A stretch of DNA of 64,000 nt from Typhlomys cinereus (GCA_023101885.1 JALPQD010000408.1:859019-923018); one strand, 5' to 3'; counted from the stretch's first letter, positions 23,146 to 34,689 are shown. The notes: generated by a model from the sequence alone, not told the origin. Numbers and translations are program-made.

Positions 23146-24261
23146 ATTAAGTTCTGAATTAGAATAAAGTCAAACGCTCTGGGCTAACCCTCATATCCAA
23201 GCACTCAACTGCAACAATATTAGAATTTCATCCTCCTGATATTAAATCATTTGGGACGGGTCACATGCATATTAGCTTTCAGATGTGCCACTGAAATAAA
23301 ACTCTGAAAACAAGTGTTGGCATACCTGATGTGACCTCCCCAAAACAAAAGAAAAGCTTTCAATCCAATTAGCAATATTAGAAGTTAGCAAGTAAGAAAG
23401 TTAAAAAATCTTTCTGGTCTAATTCTCTTCTCTTTTCCTCCCAAACACTTAGATCCCTGAACTAATCCCTTCCTAAGTTAATGTTTACTAAAGTAGAGGT
23501 GCATTGGCTTCGTAAGAACCAGAAAGCCTCAGGAAAGTGGATAAATAAGAAAAGGTTCCAGCCAAGACTGGATTAGGCCGGTTAGTGCCCTTCAGGCTGT
23601 GCTGACCACAGTGAGCTGTGCCTGGACCTCAGTTCTCACTGGTTGCAATCTGGGTTCCTTAAACCAACACATTTGTGCTTGAGCTGTCTTTGAGGCGCTC
23701 TTCTCACATGCATTCCCTGACTTAGACGAGAGGAGCATCTTGTGGAAGGTCCTAATTCTGAGCACTGAATCACCAAGACAGAGACAGGTGTGTGGGGAAC
23801 ACTCTCATCTGGGAGCACCAAAGGAATACCCGCCCTGCCCTCAGAGTTCAGTTGTCTTCTTGAGGTCAGGCTAGAACCCCAGAACACTTCTCTCCCCGGC
23901 ATCATGAATGCAACATAACTGCAGCCATCACTGCGAGTATCTGCCATTAGGTGCTGCTTGAATGTTTTTCACACGGGGCTGGATTCAATCCTCACAACCC
24001 TATGAAAGGGGTGTTGTTACCCTCACCGTTTCCCACATGTCACAACTCAAACAAGCCGCAGAGGAGAAAAGTGACTTTTCAGTTACAGCTACGGGACAAA
24101 CCGATGTCTCTCCAGAGGACTGCATGACCTTTCCTCTCTGCACTACTTTTCACCAAATCCTGTCTTCTAACAGCCAACAGGTGTAATCTGGAGACAGAGC
24201 ACTTTGCCATGTACCCAAGCCCCAGCATTTAATCCCCCAACACAATAAAAAATAATTTTCT

Positions 24262-24545
24262 AGCTGGAGAGATAGCTCAGGGGTTAAGACTCTGTCTCGC
24301 AAGCAGAAGGTCCTGAGATTGGATCCCAGGTCCCATGTAGAAACGCCAGGCGGAAATGGCAGCAGCCTGCACTTCCCACCCTGGTGGGCAGAACCTGGAA
24401 AATCCCAAAATGAAGCAAGGAGGTAGGAGCAATCCAGGATGATTCCCAAAGTCACCCTTGGCCCTCCACAGGGACACACAATGCCCTCTGATGCATACAC
24501 ACACACAATAAATTATTAATAAATAATCATAATAACTTAAAAAAA
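24262..24545 (+). mobile_element. B2-superfamily tRNA-SINE
   Basis: The head is agctggagagatagctcagg, followed by the full body and ctctgatgcatacacacaca, then an A/T-rich tail. It is antisense to SLC25A30. A 328-codon minus-strand frame that crosses it is an artefact of the repeats. Confidence 0.9.
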
Positions 24546-24553
24546 TGACAAGT

Positions 24554-24840
24554 AGGGCTGACGAGATTAACCCAGGGTTAATCTCTTTGCCTGCCAAGCG
24601 AAAGGACTTGACTTCAGATCCCCAGATCCCGTACAAATGCTGGGTGGATACGGCTGGGCCGGCAATTCTGGACTTGGAAAGCAAAGCCTGGAAAACCCGA
24701 GAGCAAAGCATTAAGGAGGTGGAACAATCCAGGATGATCCCCGATGTCACCCTTGGGCCGCTACGGGCACGCACACTCAAGTGCCTTCTTGTGCCCATGC
24801 CCACCCACATTCGCAAACACGCACACACATAAAAGATAAC
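24554..24840 (+). mobile_element. B2-superfamily tRNA-SINE, diverged
   Basis: The head agggctgacgagattaaccc and body (cagatccccagatcccgtac, tccaggatgatccccgatgt) are diverged. It ends gtgcccatgcccacccacat. It is antisense to SLC25A30, directly after another copy. Confidence 0.85.
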
Positions 24841-24896
24841 TAGGAGAGTAAATGTGTCATTTTTCTGCATAGAAGACATAAAACTTTTTTTAAAAA

Positions 24897-25085
24897 AAAG
24901 TCTATGCCACAAAGGCCTGAACCCCCACCAGAGTAGACAGTCCAGAGAGAACCGTGGGGCCCATAGAAGCAGACAGGCAAGAGGGAGAGAGTGGGATGGA
25001 CTGATGAAGGAAGGAGAGAGGAGAAAAGAAGGAAAGGAAAGATGAGGGAATGGCATATATATTTGTAAAACTATGGGGAAACATG
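24897..25085 (+). mobile_element. interspersed repeat, family A copy 3
   Basis: It matches the 3' part of family A: gccacaaaggcctgaacccc, gagtagacagtccagagaga, and then the purine-rich tail with atggactgatgaaggaagga. Confidence 0.6.
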
Positions 25086-25199
25086 CATATATATTAATAA
25101 TTTCAAAGATTCTACCTACATTTGCTAGGTTGGGGACAACTATAATCACCCCACCAATACTGAAGGACCATTGCAAAGGAGGCAAAACGAAAGGAAGAC

Positions 25200-25490
25200 G
25201 CAAAGGCAGGAGTGGAGTGTAGAAGACCGCCCTCCAAGGCCAACTCCCTCCAAGGCCAATCATGCAGCTGTGATTATTACCTACACGTGACCCTGAGACT
25301 GAGCCCCTCCTTCACAGAGGTAGTGAGGGGCTCGCAAGGCCACCCCTCCCTGAGGATCTGTAGACAGGTATTTGTTACTGGGGAGGGAGAGAGGCTTCTC
25401 TATGGGGTGGCCACTGACTTCTGTAAATAACCCCTCACCACACTCCTGTAAGTAACCCTAATTAAACTCATTAATTAGTTCACAAAAAAA
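25200..25490 (+). repeat. possible retroposed repeat, family not recognised
   Basis: The stretch ends gtaagtaaccctaattaaac and then an A-run, which looks like a retroposed 3' end. I cannot name the source. Confidence 0.35.
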
Positions 25491-25734
25491 GGAAGTAGAA
25501 GACATAGTGTTGGAAAGAGGTATGGGGAATAAGAGAAGTTAGTGGGGGTGAATATGGGAAACATACACTATACACATGTATATAAATGCATTGTTATACA
25601 TAATTAATATATGCTAATAAGAAAACTTAAAGAGATATATGCTAAATTACTTATCTTCTGTATAATACTTTCTCTCATACAATTAATTAATGTTTATTTT
25701 CACCTGACCTTATTTGTACAGCTGTATGGAGAAG

Positions 25735-26885
25735 TGATTAAAAACATAGTACCTAAAAAGGACTCCAACAGCACAGGAAATCACCCCTAGAATTGACAAA
25801 CGGAATCACAAGAAATAAAAAGCCTTGTGTACAACAAAGGAAACAATCAGAGTAGACAGCACAGAAAGGGAGAAAATCTTTGCCAACTATGCATCAGGAA
25901 AGGCATTAATATGTAGGATAAACAAAGAACTACAAAAATTAAACCCTTCAAACCATCTAATCAATAAATGACCTAATGAACTGAAGAGTTCTCAAAAAAA
26001 AAACACAAATGCACAATAAATATTTGAAACTCAAATTAAATTTGAAACTCAAATTAAAACTACCTTGGGTTTTCATCTCACCCCGTCAGAATTTCTTAAC
26101 TACCTTAAAAAAAAATGATAAATGCTGGTGCGGCCATGGGAGGAAAAGAGGACCTTCTTCATTGCTAGTGGGAATGTAAACTTGTGCAACCAGGAAAACA
26201 GCATGGTGATCCCTCAAAAAAAAAAAAAAGAAGAAGAAGAAGAAATGGAACTGGAGAGATAGCTCAAGGGCTACACCTCAGACTCTCAAGTAGAAAGACC
26301 TGAGTTTAGACCCTAGATCCAGGTGGAAATGGTGGTGGCTTCAACTTCAAGCTCTGGAATGCAGAGCCCAGGAAACCCCAGAGGCAAAACAAATAGGGGA
26401 TAGAGCAATCCAGGCTAACACCTCAAGTTAACCTTAGGCCTCCACAGGCTCACAAAATACCCTCTGCTACACAGAGAACACAGATGCATAGGGAAAAAAA
26501 AATCTAGAAATGGACCAGACTATAACCACTCACGGGTATATACGCAGAGAACTTTATATCACCATACCACACATTAATGCATTATTCACGAAGTCAGAAA
26601 ATGGAATCAGTGCATGGATAAAGAAAATGTGGTACATTTACACAGTGGAATTTTATGCAGCCATGAGGAAAAACAGGATCATGACTTTTGCAGGAAAATG
26701 GATGAGACCAGAAGTAATCATGACACAAACTAAGCTGGACCCAGGAAGACAAATGTTGCATATTTTCTATGCAGACTCTACATTTAAAGTTACTTGTTAA
26801 GGTACTAGAGTTGATAAATATATACAGGATCCTTTTGCAATAAAACTGGTTATGACTTGAAAAAAGAAGAAAAAAATAAAGTTAC
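25735..26885 (+). mobile_element. LINE-1 3' end, truncated and interrupted by a SINE
   Basis: The sequence follows the end of L1 ORF2 and its 3' region: gaactgaagagttctcaaaa, ctcaccccgtcagaatttct, agtgggaatgtaaacttgtg, ataaagaaaatgtggtacat, ttgcaggaaaatggatgaga. It is 5'-truncated and full of stops, with no usable reading frame. A B2-like SINE (26246-26500) split it. A short 18-bp tandem repeat (tttgaaactcaaattaaa) lies at 26024-26059. Confidence 0.9.
26246..26500 (+). mobile_element. B2-superfamily tRNA-SINE inside L1
   Basis: The head aactggagagatagctcaag and the family body (tccaggctaacacctcaagt, ctctgctacac) are present. It follows an (AAG)n/A-rich stretch of the L1. It is antisense to SLC25A30. 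Confidence 0.88.
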
Positions 26886-27124
26886 TTGTGTGTATGTATA
26901 AGCATGTGCTTGCATATGTTTGTGTGTAGATCATGAACTAAAAAGAGGGTGGGTAGTGAAAGAGACATGTAGTAAGAAAGCAGAAGGGGCTGTAACTGGG
27001 GGAAGAAAAGGAACCAGCTAGAAATGGGGTGCAGGGAGGGCAGTTGGGGAGAGGAACGAATGAGAAAAATATAGATGCCATGATGAAACCCATTACTTTG
27101 CATGATAACCCAAAAAACTAAAGA

Positions 27125-27260
27125 CTTTGGGTTGAAGGAGACGGCTCGGCAGCTAAAGAGCTTTTGGCACATGCATGAAGACCTGAGTTCAAATCCAAAG
27201 AACCCAAGAGTAGCCCCATGAGGTGAGGACGAGCAAAGGCCTGTGGATCTCTGGGGCTTT
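27125..27260 (+). mobile_element. B3/B4-like SINE, diverged
   Basis: gttgaaggagacggctcggc, agacctgagttcaaatccaa and aacccaagag follow the B3 order. Confidence 0.55.
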
Positions 27261-27679
27261 CTGACCACCCATCTAGTAAAGTCAGTGAAGCCTTAAGAAA
27301 CGTGGAGTTATACAGACATTTTAGAAATGCTTCTCGTTTCATATGAATTAAACTGCTCACAAAGATTAGAAGCCATAAAGTCATCTTTTACTTAATGTCC
27401 CAACATTATTCTCCATGCACAATACTGATTGTTGTGACTGTTTTATATATTGTTACATTCAGATAGATCTACTTATGACCCACAGCTACATTAACTTTCC
27501 GAGAAAACTAATTTGACTGGTTCTTGCAAACGTTGAGTCAACCTTGCCTTTTCCACGAGTAATTTTTTTAAGAGGACGGGAATTGTTTATTTATTATGCA
27601 TTTATTGTGGCGTGCTGGGGACTGGAACCCAGGACCTTGTGTCTACCAAAAGTGCTCCATCCCTAGTCCTCCACGAGCA

Positions 27680-28350
27680 ATTCAAAGGGTGGCGGGTGCG
27701 GAGGCAGCGGCGGCGGCGGAGCTCACGAGTGGGAGGGACGCGGAGCCGCAGGAGGAAGATCTGCTGCAGCACGCGGTGCCGCCCTCGCTTGCATCCTAAC
27801 CACGCATCCTAACCCCGTTGGGACCCGAAGCCGCCCACGCCGCTTGCGCACAACCTACCCGGCTCCGCACAACCCACCCCGCTCCGCACAACCCACCCGG
27901 CTCCAGCCGCAAGCTCAGTTCCCGAACCTCGCGCCCACCCAGCTCCGCCCTGCACGCGAACCGGAGCGCACCGCAGCCCTGAACAAGCCCAACCACACCT
28001 CCAGCCCGCGTCCCGGGCGCCGTCGGAAGCCGGGCGGGTGGGTGCAGCACGACCGAGACACCCGGGTCAGCGGCGCCCCTGCGCCTGCGGCTCCTGATGC
28101 CTCGAGCCGGCTCCGCTGCAGCCGCACCGGGACTGGAGAAAGGCCGCCGCGTTCCTGGCACCGCCCAGGAGGCCTCGTGCGGCCACGCCCAGCCCACACC
28201 GCTCGGTTCTCATTGGCCACTGCCGGCACAGCCCCTTCGGGCCACGCCCCGACTAACTAGTCCGGAAAAGGGCGGGTTCTGGTAGAAGCTGGACTAGGGG
28301 TCGCTGGCCCGGGGGACTGCGCTGGGTGGGAAGTTGAGGGGTTGGGGGTA
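27680..28350 (-). promoter_or_regulatory. CpG island promoter of SLC25A30
   Basis: This is the most CpG-dense block of the window, in a CpG-poor surrounding. On the minus strand it carries GC/CACCC-type boxes (GGGGCGTGGCCC near 28235, GGGCGTGGCC near 28185) and a CCAAT box in sense orientation (CCAAT at 28216-28212, within GGCCAATGAG). Transcription start would then be expected around 28150-28100. It has no clear TATA box. Its position upstream of the first coding exon fits SLC25A30. A divergent antisense transcript cannot be excluded. Confidence 0.8.
27727..28150 (-). other. candidate non-coding exon 1 of SLC25A30
   Basis: The start-codon exon has a real acceptor, so an upstream exon must exist. 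Within the CpG island the minus strand shows a GTGAGC donor at 27726-27721 following CCCACTC. It could splice over 10.3 kb to 17377. The upstream limit is only estimated from the CCAAT position. Other GT dinucleotides in the island could serve instead. Confidence 0.45.
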
Positions 28351-29045
28351 GAAACCCGGAAAGAAGTCCGCGTGCCCACGTTAACCCCAGCGGTCGGAAG
28401 AACCTCAACTTGCACTTGGGCTCTGGGGCTTGTCAGTTTGAAAACGTGCTAACCGCTGACAGTTGAGAACTGCACATCCTTTACGCAGAGAACCAAATGC
28501 GAACTTTTCCCAACATTTGCGTTCTTTCTCCCACCCCAGAACTATTAGAAAGTGGCCATTTCTCACATGCAAGAAATGAAATATTTCCAATATCCAACTA
28601 TATCCAATATGCTCCCCAGATTTATTTTTCATTTGCTGTCTCCAAATAAATCCTTCCCCCTCCCTGTTCATGAGCTACTGAAGGAGGATTAACCCAAGGT
28701 ATTTGAATTCGCTTCTCATAAACTCCTAAATCTAGACTTTTTTTAATTTCTTCATAATTTCATTCTTGCACTCCAGGCCAATTGTACTCTGTCATATTCT
28801 GGATGTATCAGGATTGCTTCCTGAAGGTCATATTCAGGCTAAACACACTAGAATATGAGCAAATGGCAGCACTCTGGTTGGCACACAATGCCAATTTGAC
28901 GTCATGTCCATGAAGCCAAGTTCAACCACTCATTCTGACATGTGTCTGGCTCCTCTCACCAAAGCTACCTCTGCTGCTGGGATATAAATACCTGTAGTGA
29001 ATATTTTGTCCTCACAATGCTGGACCCAACAGAAACAAGACAGTG
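28351..29045. other. upstream flank of SLC25A30
   Basis: Unique sequence without a recognised gene. It contains the CRE at 28897-28904. A minus-strand open frame at 28405-28671 has no recognisable feature. Confidence 0.55.
28897..28904. promoter_or_regulatory. full palindromic CRE motif
   Basis: TGACGTCA, the full cAMP-response element bound by CREB/ATF factors, stands in a non-repetitive stretch about 0.7 kb upstream of the presumed SLC25A30 start. The CpG inside it has survived in AT-rich surroundings. No expression data are available, so a role is only possible. Confidence 0.3.
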
Positions 29046-29050
29046 ATGAA

Positions 29051-29614
29051 TGAAAGACCCCCGTCTTTCAGTCAGGAACGAGGCCACCGAGAGAAAGACC
29101 AAGACCCTTCTCGCTGCAATAGCATGAGGTTTTATTTAACGACGCAGCCGCCGGGCAGCTCCAGCAACCTCTCATGCAGGAGAGACTGAAGCAGCCCCAA
29201 GCAGCTCGGGCAAGGGGTTTTTAAGGGGTCTTGGGGTAGGGGGGGGTTGCTTAGCTGAGGAATTTTCTATGACCTTTACAGTCATTGGTCGGCAAGAGCT
29301 TGGGTGGAGTTGGCTCTTGGTGATCTTTCCAGTCCACCTGCTTAACCGCAGGCTGTTCATTCTGGGTGACATTCATTGATGGAATTCCCTTTGGGCAAAC
29401 TTGCTTTTCCAGAACTGAAGGGCTGGAGGTCTTAAGGGGTGGGGAAATACCTGTAAAAAGCTCAAGGCTGTACATAGTTTTAAGCAATGACTAACAATGG
29501 GTGCTTGGATGGCTATAAACAATGGATGCCTGAATGACTACAAGCAAGGCCTATACTGTGGGCCTGAACTGGCCTGCTTTGTGAATTTTAGGGCGAGGGT
29601 CTCAGGGTCCAACA
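29051..29614 (-). mobile_element. solo LTR with 5-bp target duplication
   Basis: Read on the minus strand the element starts TGTTGGACCC and ends GTCTTTCA, giving TG...CA ends over 564 bp. It carries AATAAAACC at about 29137-29129, a proper LTR polyadenylation signal. The 5-bp sequence atgaa flanks it at 29046-29050 and 29615-29619. No internal retroviral sequence is present, so it is a solo LTR left by recombination. It lies about 0.9 kb upstream of the SLC25A30 island. The ERV class was not determined. Confidence 0.85.
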
Positions 29615-29994
29615 ATGAACACTTAATGAAGCATCCATAGACATTGCTTTGCCACTCTGTTGTTTATGTCTTAGCTAGCAGCCATGTCTATTGTTTCTTT
29701 CCACTCCCCTTTTTTCCTCCCACTCTCCCCCCACCAGGTCATCCCCTCCTCCTCCAAGTCATGAGTGATGATGTAGACTACTACAATCACATGTCAATGT
29801 TGTTTGGCACTCAGATTGCCCACCTTTAGCCAGTGGAAACCTTTCACCTGGCATCGATGTCTCAGCAATCTTCTAGCACTCCCTGCTTTCCAGCAAGACA
29901 CCTGCCTATTCTCTCTGCACTTCCCTGACATGTTGCACTTATATAGTCTCATATCATAAACCCTAAAAAATTTTATGTCCTACTTTATTTCATT

Positions 29995-30140
29995 TATTTA
30001 CTTATTTGCAAGAGAAGGAGGGTCAAAGGACAACTTTAGGATGTTCAGTCCTCTCTTTACACCACGTGGGCTTCTGTAGATAGAGCTGGTTTCCAGGCTT
30101 GTAAGTAGGCGCCCTACCCACTCATCCACCTCGGCTCCCC
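29995..30140 (-). mobile_element. B3-like SINE, minus orientation
   Basis: The plus strand has aaaggacaactttaggatgt, ccacgtgggcttctgtagat and ccctacccactcatccacct, the reverse of a B3 body and head. Confidence 0.65.
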
Positions 30141-30389
30141 CATAACAGTACCCTCCACCCACAGATACTTCCGAATCATGAATCCGTACTGATACTTTTT
30201 ATTTCAAAGTCTATCTCTTAGGATTCATTCTAGCTGTGTCCTTTTATATTTATTTCTTTCATCTACCACAGTGAAGACCCTGGTTTCCACATGCATTAAT
30301 TTATTCATTTCCTCTACATTTTACACAAAATAGTCGATGGCATGCCCTCACAGCATTAACAAACTGGTGATGTTCAGGATATAAATGAA

Positions 30390-30795
30390 TCTACCAAAGA
30401 CAGAAGGTAAAATAGACTTTATTAGCTACACTGAGGCACAGATAGTGGAAAGAAACTATTTGTACAGAGACATTCTAGGTGCTATTTTTATAGAGTAGGG
30501 TGCTCTTTCCTGGCAGTGTTTCAACCTTACAGTGTTCTAGAATAATTGCAGTTGAATTTTATCTTGGTTAGCAACAGCTTGGCCTTGAGGCAATGATGAT
30601 CTGGCCTTGGGCAGAAATGGCTCAACCTCACCAACAGTTTGTGGCCAGGGCTTTCTTTCTGATAAGATAAAGGCCTGGTCTGGGCTCCAGTGACCTTGCT
30701 CTGAGCACAGGCTTCTCTAGCACAGAGCAGCCTTGTTCTCAGGCCAGAACGGCTCAGCACAGCATCTGTCACAGCTTGAGGCCCGCAGTTGAGAC
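30390..30795 (-). mobile_element. degenerate LTR, minus orientation
   Basis: On the minus strand a TATA-like tctataaaaatagc lies near 30500. It is followed by AATAAAGTC near 30420, then a short R/U5-like end. The upstream part is GC-richer. A 102-codon open frame here starts with TTG and has no gene context. Confidence 0.5.
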
Positions 30796-31423
30796 TCACC
30801 AGTAGCACCACCAGCAATAGACTCACTGGCTTCAAGAAGCCTTTTGGTCTTTACGTTATATCTGTTAAATGTTGTGCAGTTAATGCACAGTACTCCAAAG
30901 CTTGTGGATTAGCATGATTTTTAATATGGTGGCAGTATCGATTTTTAGACTGTATTACTTGTCATCTTTTACTTGCAGTGATTTTAGAGCATTTTCTTCT
31001 TGCCCATTCTTACTCGGTGAACGCTCTCCTTTGTCCCTATCAAAAACCATCGGCAATGAGTAACCACCTTCTATCTGTAAGTAACAATCATTAATTATTC
31101 TTCCTCCAGTAGCCCACTCAGTGGGGGAAGGGGCCCACAAGTTGTCTGTTATTACATTTACAGCTGCTAACAGCAAGCAGTTCAGTTTCTGCAGGTCAGG
31201 AGTCTAAAAGTACTTAAGTAGATCACTAAGCTCTAGATTGCTCACCAGACTGGGGGGGGTTGGGGGGGACCCTTGGAGCCATAGGCATCTCAAGGCTTGT
31301 CCCAGGGGGAACGGCCCAAAGTTCACATATCCTGGCCCTTGGCAGTCCTCAGAAGACCCTCTTTCAAGATGTTCTGGACTGCTGGCAGGTCCCAGGTCCT
31401 GGCCAGCCATTGGCTGGCTGATG

Positions 31424-31960
31424 GAATCATTTCCTAGGGCTGTCACAGCAAAGTGCTACAAACTGAAATGGGAAAAAGCAAAAAAAAAAAAAAAAAAAGA
31501 CAAGATTAGGAGCCAGCCAGATGGTGTCACCTGGAAAAGCTCTTGCCACCAAACCCGATGACCTGAGAATAATCCCTGAAAGCCACAAGGTGAAGGAGAG
31601 AACTGATTGCTACAAGTTGTCCTCTGACCTCTACATGTGTACAGTGGTAGGCGCACGTGTACATATGTGTGTGCACACGTGCACAGATAAGTAATATTTT
31701 AAAGGTTTTTATTTTCTCACAATTCCAAAGGTTGGAAATCAGCGGTGCGGTATTCTCTCCAGCCCAGGAAAGACACCTTCCTCGCCTCGCCCTGGTTTTG
31801 GCAGCGGTTGATGACGAGCGCCGTTCCTCAGCCTGCGGGCGTTCACTCTGGTCTCTGCACTGCCGAGTGGTGTTCTTGCTCTACAACTCTGCACTCAGAT
31901 CCCCTTCTTTAGAAAGCTACAGGGTTGGGACCTACCTTCATGTAATGCTATGCTTTGCAA
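31424..31960 (+). mobile_element. old mammalian repeat split by a B3 SINE
   Basis: The left part agggctgtcacagcaaagtg with ctacaaactg and the right part ttttattttctcacaattcc with aaaggttggaaatcag belong to one familiar mammalian repeat. They are separated by an A-run and a B3-like SINE (31495-31690: agccagccagatggtgtcac, agttgtcctctgacctctac). I do not name the family. Confidence 0.6.
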
Positions 31961-32285
31961 TGTCTAGAATGTCTGCTAGTGGTGTGGTGGAGGCTTAGGA
32001 AGCAGGAAAAATTTTAAGAGGTGGGACCTACTGGGACAGACTCCAGTCATTTGCGGTGTGCTTTTGACAGAGACCTGGAACATCAATCCTCTTCTCTCTT
32101 TCACTTCTTGGCTGTAAGTGCATGGTAGTGGTTTTGTCACATATCGCCTGTGAATTGGCCTCAGGACCGAAAGCCACAGGGCCAAACAATCATGGACAAC
32201 AGCTTCCAAAATGAAATAAAGTAACCCTTTTCTCTTTATAAATTACCTCAGGTATCTGTTACACTTACAGAAAGCTAACTAACAT
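31960..32285 (+). mobile_element. ERVL-MaLR LTR (MLT/MST/THE1-like)
   Basis: The 3' end reads ctctttataaattacctcag then gtatctgttac and gctaactaaca, the typical MaLR LTR ending. The body includes gaggtgggacctactgggac. AATAAAG at about 32214 fits the LTR signal. It is old and non-coding. Confidence 0.75.
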
Positions 32286-32559
32286 TTCCAGTGTGACTGC
32301 ATCTAACTCTATCACCTTGAAACGCCCGCTTCCAAATAAAGCCACAAGACAAGTATCTTTAGGAGGAACACAGTTAAACTCCCCACAGCACCATAGACCT
32401 CTCCATCAAGCTGCTCACAACATGACCCTTTGTTTCATTGAGGGGGCCGTGGCAGGAGAGAAGCCACAGTCCTAAGTGATGACAAACAGGACTGACGTTC
32501 CATTACGTCTGCTGCATTTGGTTTACTAGGACCAAGTCTGTAAATCTACCCATACACGA

Positions 32560-32720
32560 GGAGAAAGGAGGACAGAGGCGACGGCACAGTCAGTAAGGTG
32601 CTCGCTGCAAAGTATGAGGACCTGGGTTTGATATATATAAAAAGTTGGCCACGGTGGTATGTGCTTGTGACCGCAGGACTGAGAAAGTAAGACAGGCAGA
32701 TCTTTGGGAGTTACAGCCAG
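32560..32720 (+). mobile_element. B4-like SINE, diverged
   Basis: The elements gcgacggcacagtcagtaag, gaggacctgggtttgatata and ggccacggtggtatgtgctt resemble a tRNA head fused to a B1-like part, as in B4. Confidence 0.55.
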
Positions 32721-32824
32721 CCAAGCTCGCCCAATCCAGCACCCCCAGGAGCCAATGAGAAACACTAATGTCTCAAAAAGCAAGGCAAGTGGCTCTGAGA
32801 AACAACACCCAAGATTGTCCTATG

Positions 32825-32825
<1 letters not shown>

Positions 32826-32874
<49 letters not shown>

Positions 32875-32877
32875 ATA

Positions 32878-32922
<45 letters not shown>
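32826..32922. repeat. compound (CA)n(GA)n microsatellite
   Basis: A long CA run (32826-32880) passes directly into a perfect GA run (32881-32922). Confidence 0.97.
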
Positions 32923-32924
<2 letters not shown>

Positions 32925-33149
32925 AAGCAGGAAATTCCATACATGCATGAATACCAAGAGGCACCTTAGAAGCTGCATAGCACCGTATATGTGCTTTGTA
33001 GTTCCCTTTTATTTATTTATTATTTTTATTTATTTATAGTTCTGGGGACTGAACCAGGGCTTTGACCATGTTAGGCAGGTGCTGTACCACTGAGTTACAT
33101 CCTGTACTTCCTGAAGTACGTTCCTTTTCTATTTTTTAAATATTTTATT

Positions 33150-33397
33150 TTATTTGTGTGTGCATCAGAGGGCACTGTGTGTCCCTGTGGAGGATCAGGG
33201 TGACTTCGGGAATCATCCTGGATTGCTTCTACCTTCTTTTTGCTTTGCTCTGGGGTTTCCCAGGCTCTGCCCACTAGGGCCTCAAGTGCAGGCTCATGCC
33301 AGTTCCACCTGGCATTTTTACATGAGACCGGGGATCTGAACTAAGGACCTTCTGCTTGCAAGACAGAGTCTTCACCCCTGAGCCATCTCCCCAGCCC
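33150..33397 (-). mobile_element. B2-superfamily tRNA-SINE, minus orientation
   Basis: The plus strand reads gcatcagagggcactgtgtg, ggaatcatcctggattgctt and ends ctgagccatctccccagccc, the exact reverse of the family. It is full length. Confidence 0.92.
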
Positions 33398-33399
33398 TG

Positions 33400-34050
33400 T
33401 TCCTTTTCTTATATGAAAGGTAATGCACTCTATTCACATTGGTTTTCTCATTTAATGATATTATTGTATTCTAGAAATTAATCCAGGATTTCTAGAAGTC
33501 ACCCTCATTCTTTATTACTTCAGTATATTCTCCATAGTATGGACGGGACTCAGCATATTCAAACACCTTCCTGTGGTGTTTGATGGGGAGAGTTTCCAGA
33601 TGGCCCCAGATTCTTTGATCCTAGTCTTCAACCACCTCTCCCAGCTATTCAATCAAATACTAATCTATCTAGATACTGCTGTGAGAGACTTGATTTGCTG
33701 TGAATAAGCGATAAGATTTCAAATAAGTCAGTTCTATGATAGACTTGTCCAGTGGGAATCTTTGCCAATTTTTTGTTACTAAGACAAAATGTCAGTTGCT
33801 AAATTAATTGATAAAGAAAGACTTATTTCAGTTATGTTTGTGGTAGCTAGAAAGTTCAAACAGCATGAGATCTGGTAAGAGCCCTGGCTCCGTGAGTCAG
33901 ATGGCATGAAATGGCATGTTGTGAGAATGCGACTGCAGTTCAGGAGAAAAAGAGTTCTTGCGACTCAGTGGAAACAGAGGAAAGCAAGCCTAGAAAGCCA
34001 AACTTTTAAAAACCCATTCTCAGGCTCAGTGTGAGCTCAGGCTGGATCCT
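33400..34050. other. intergenic, nothing recognised
   Basis: AT-rich unique sequence without exon, RNA or clear repeat signature. Confidence 0.5.
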
Positions 34051-34055
34051 CTGAT

Positions 34056-34056
34056 A

Positions 34057-34100
<44 letters not shown>
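34056..34100. repeat. (CA)n microsatellite
   Basis: A CA run follows gctggatcctctgatacaaa. The ctctgatac motif is the end of a B2-like SINE, so this array is probably SINE-derived, with most of the SINE lost. Confidence 0.9.
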
Positions 34101-34104
<4 letters not shown>

Positions 34105-34689
34105 AAAAAATAATTAAATAAAAATTTAAAATTCTCCTGTGAACTAATCCAGCCTCCTAAGATCTGCTCAGTCCTGAGAAAGAAATCCAACCCTTCTCGA
34201 GGGTGGAGTCCTTGTGACCAAAGGACCTTCCAGGAAGCCCCAGCTAAAAAGGTTCTATCATCCTTGAAGTACCACTCTGGGGACCAAGCTCCCAGCACTG
34301 AGTGAGTTCTATGAAAGTCAAGGGTTTTCTCTAGCTGGTCACGGAAGGTTAAGTCAGAGGTGCAAATCAAGGAGGATCTGAGGCACCATTGGGAGTGATG
34401 ATGGAGGAATCTCAAGGAGGTAAGAGAGGCTCCTGTTGACGTCCAGTGAACAAACAGCTGCTCCGTCCTTCCAGCACAAGGAAGTAAATCTTGCCCACAG
34501 TAAGGCGCTTGCAATAGATTAGCCCTTCTGGGCTCTGGAGATGAGCACTGGGTCCATCTAAGATCTTCATTTCAGCCTCATGGCCCTGAGCACAGAGCTC
34601 AGCCTCACCAAGCCCAACTCCTGATCTACAGAATGCTAAACTAATACACAAATGGTACTATGTACTATGTACATGCCAGAATCGAAACT

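Noticed and set aside
24277..25263. 328-codon open frame on the minus strand, the longest in the window
   Set aside because: It runs through two tRNA-SINEs and a purine-tailed repeat read backwards, has no domain, and has many repeat-coded stretches. It is a chance frame.
25735..26885. Possible functional LINE-1 ORF2
   Set aside because: Only the last part is present, with many stops and a SINE inside. It cannot code for reverse transcriptase.
27796..28260. Overlapping open frames in the CpG island
   Set aside because: High GC content leaves few stop codons in every frame. There is no domain, and the context is promoter/5' UTR.
30527..30835. Open frame with a signal-peptide-like start (KPVSLLLVVLLVSLN)
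   Set aside because: The first codon is TTG, not ATG. The rest lies in a degenerate LTR with TATA and AATAAA in the expected order, and no known protein matches.
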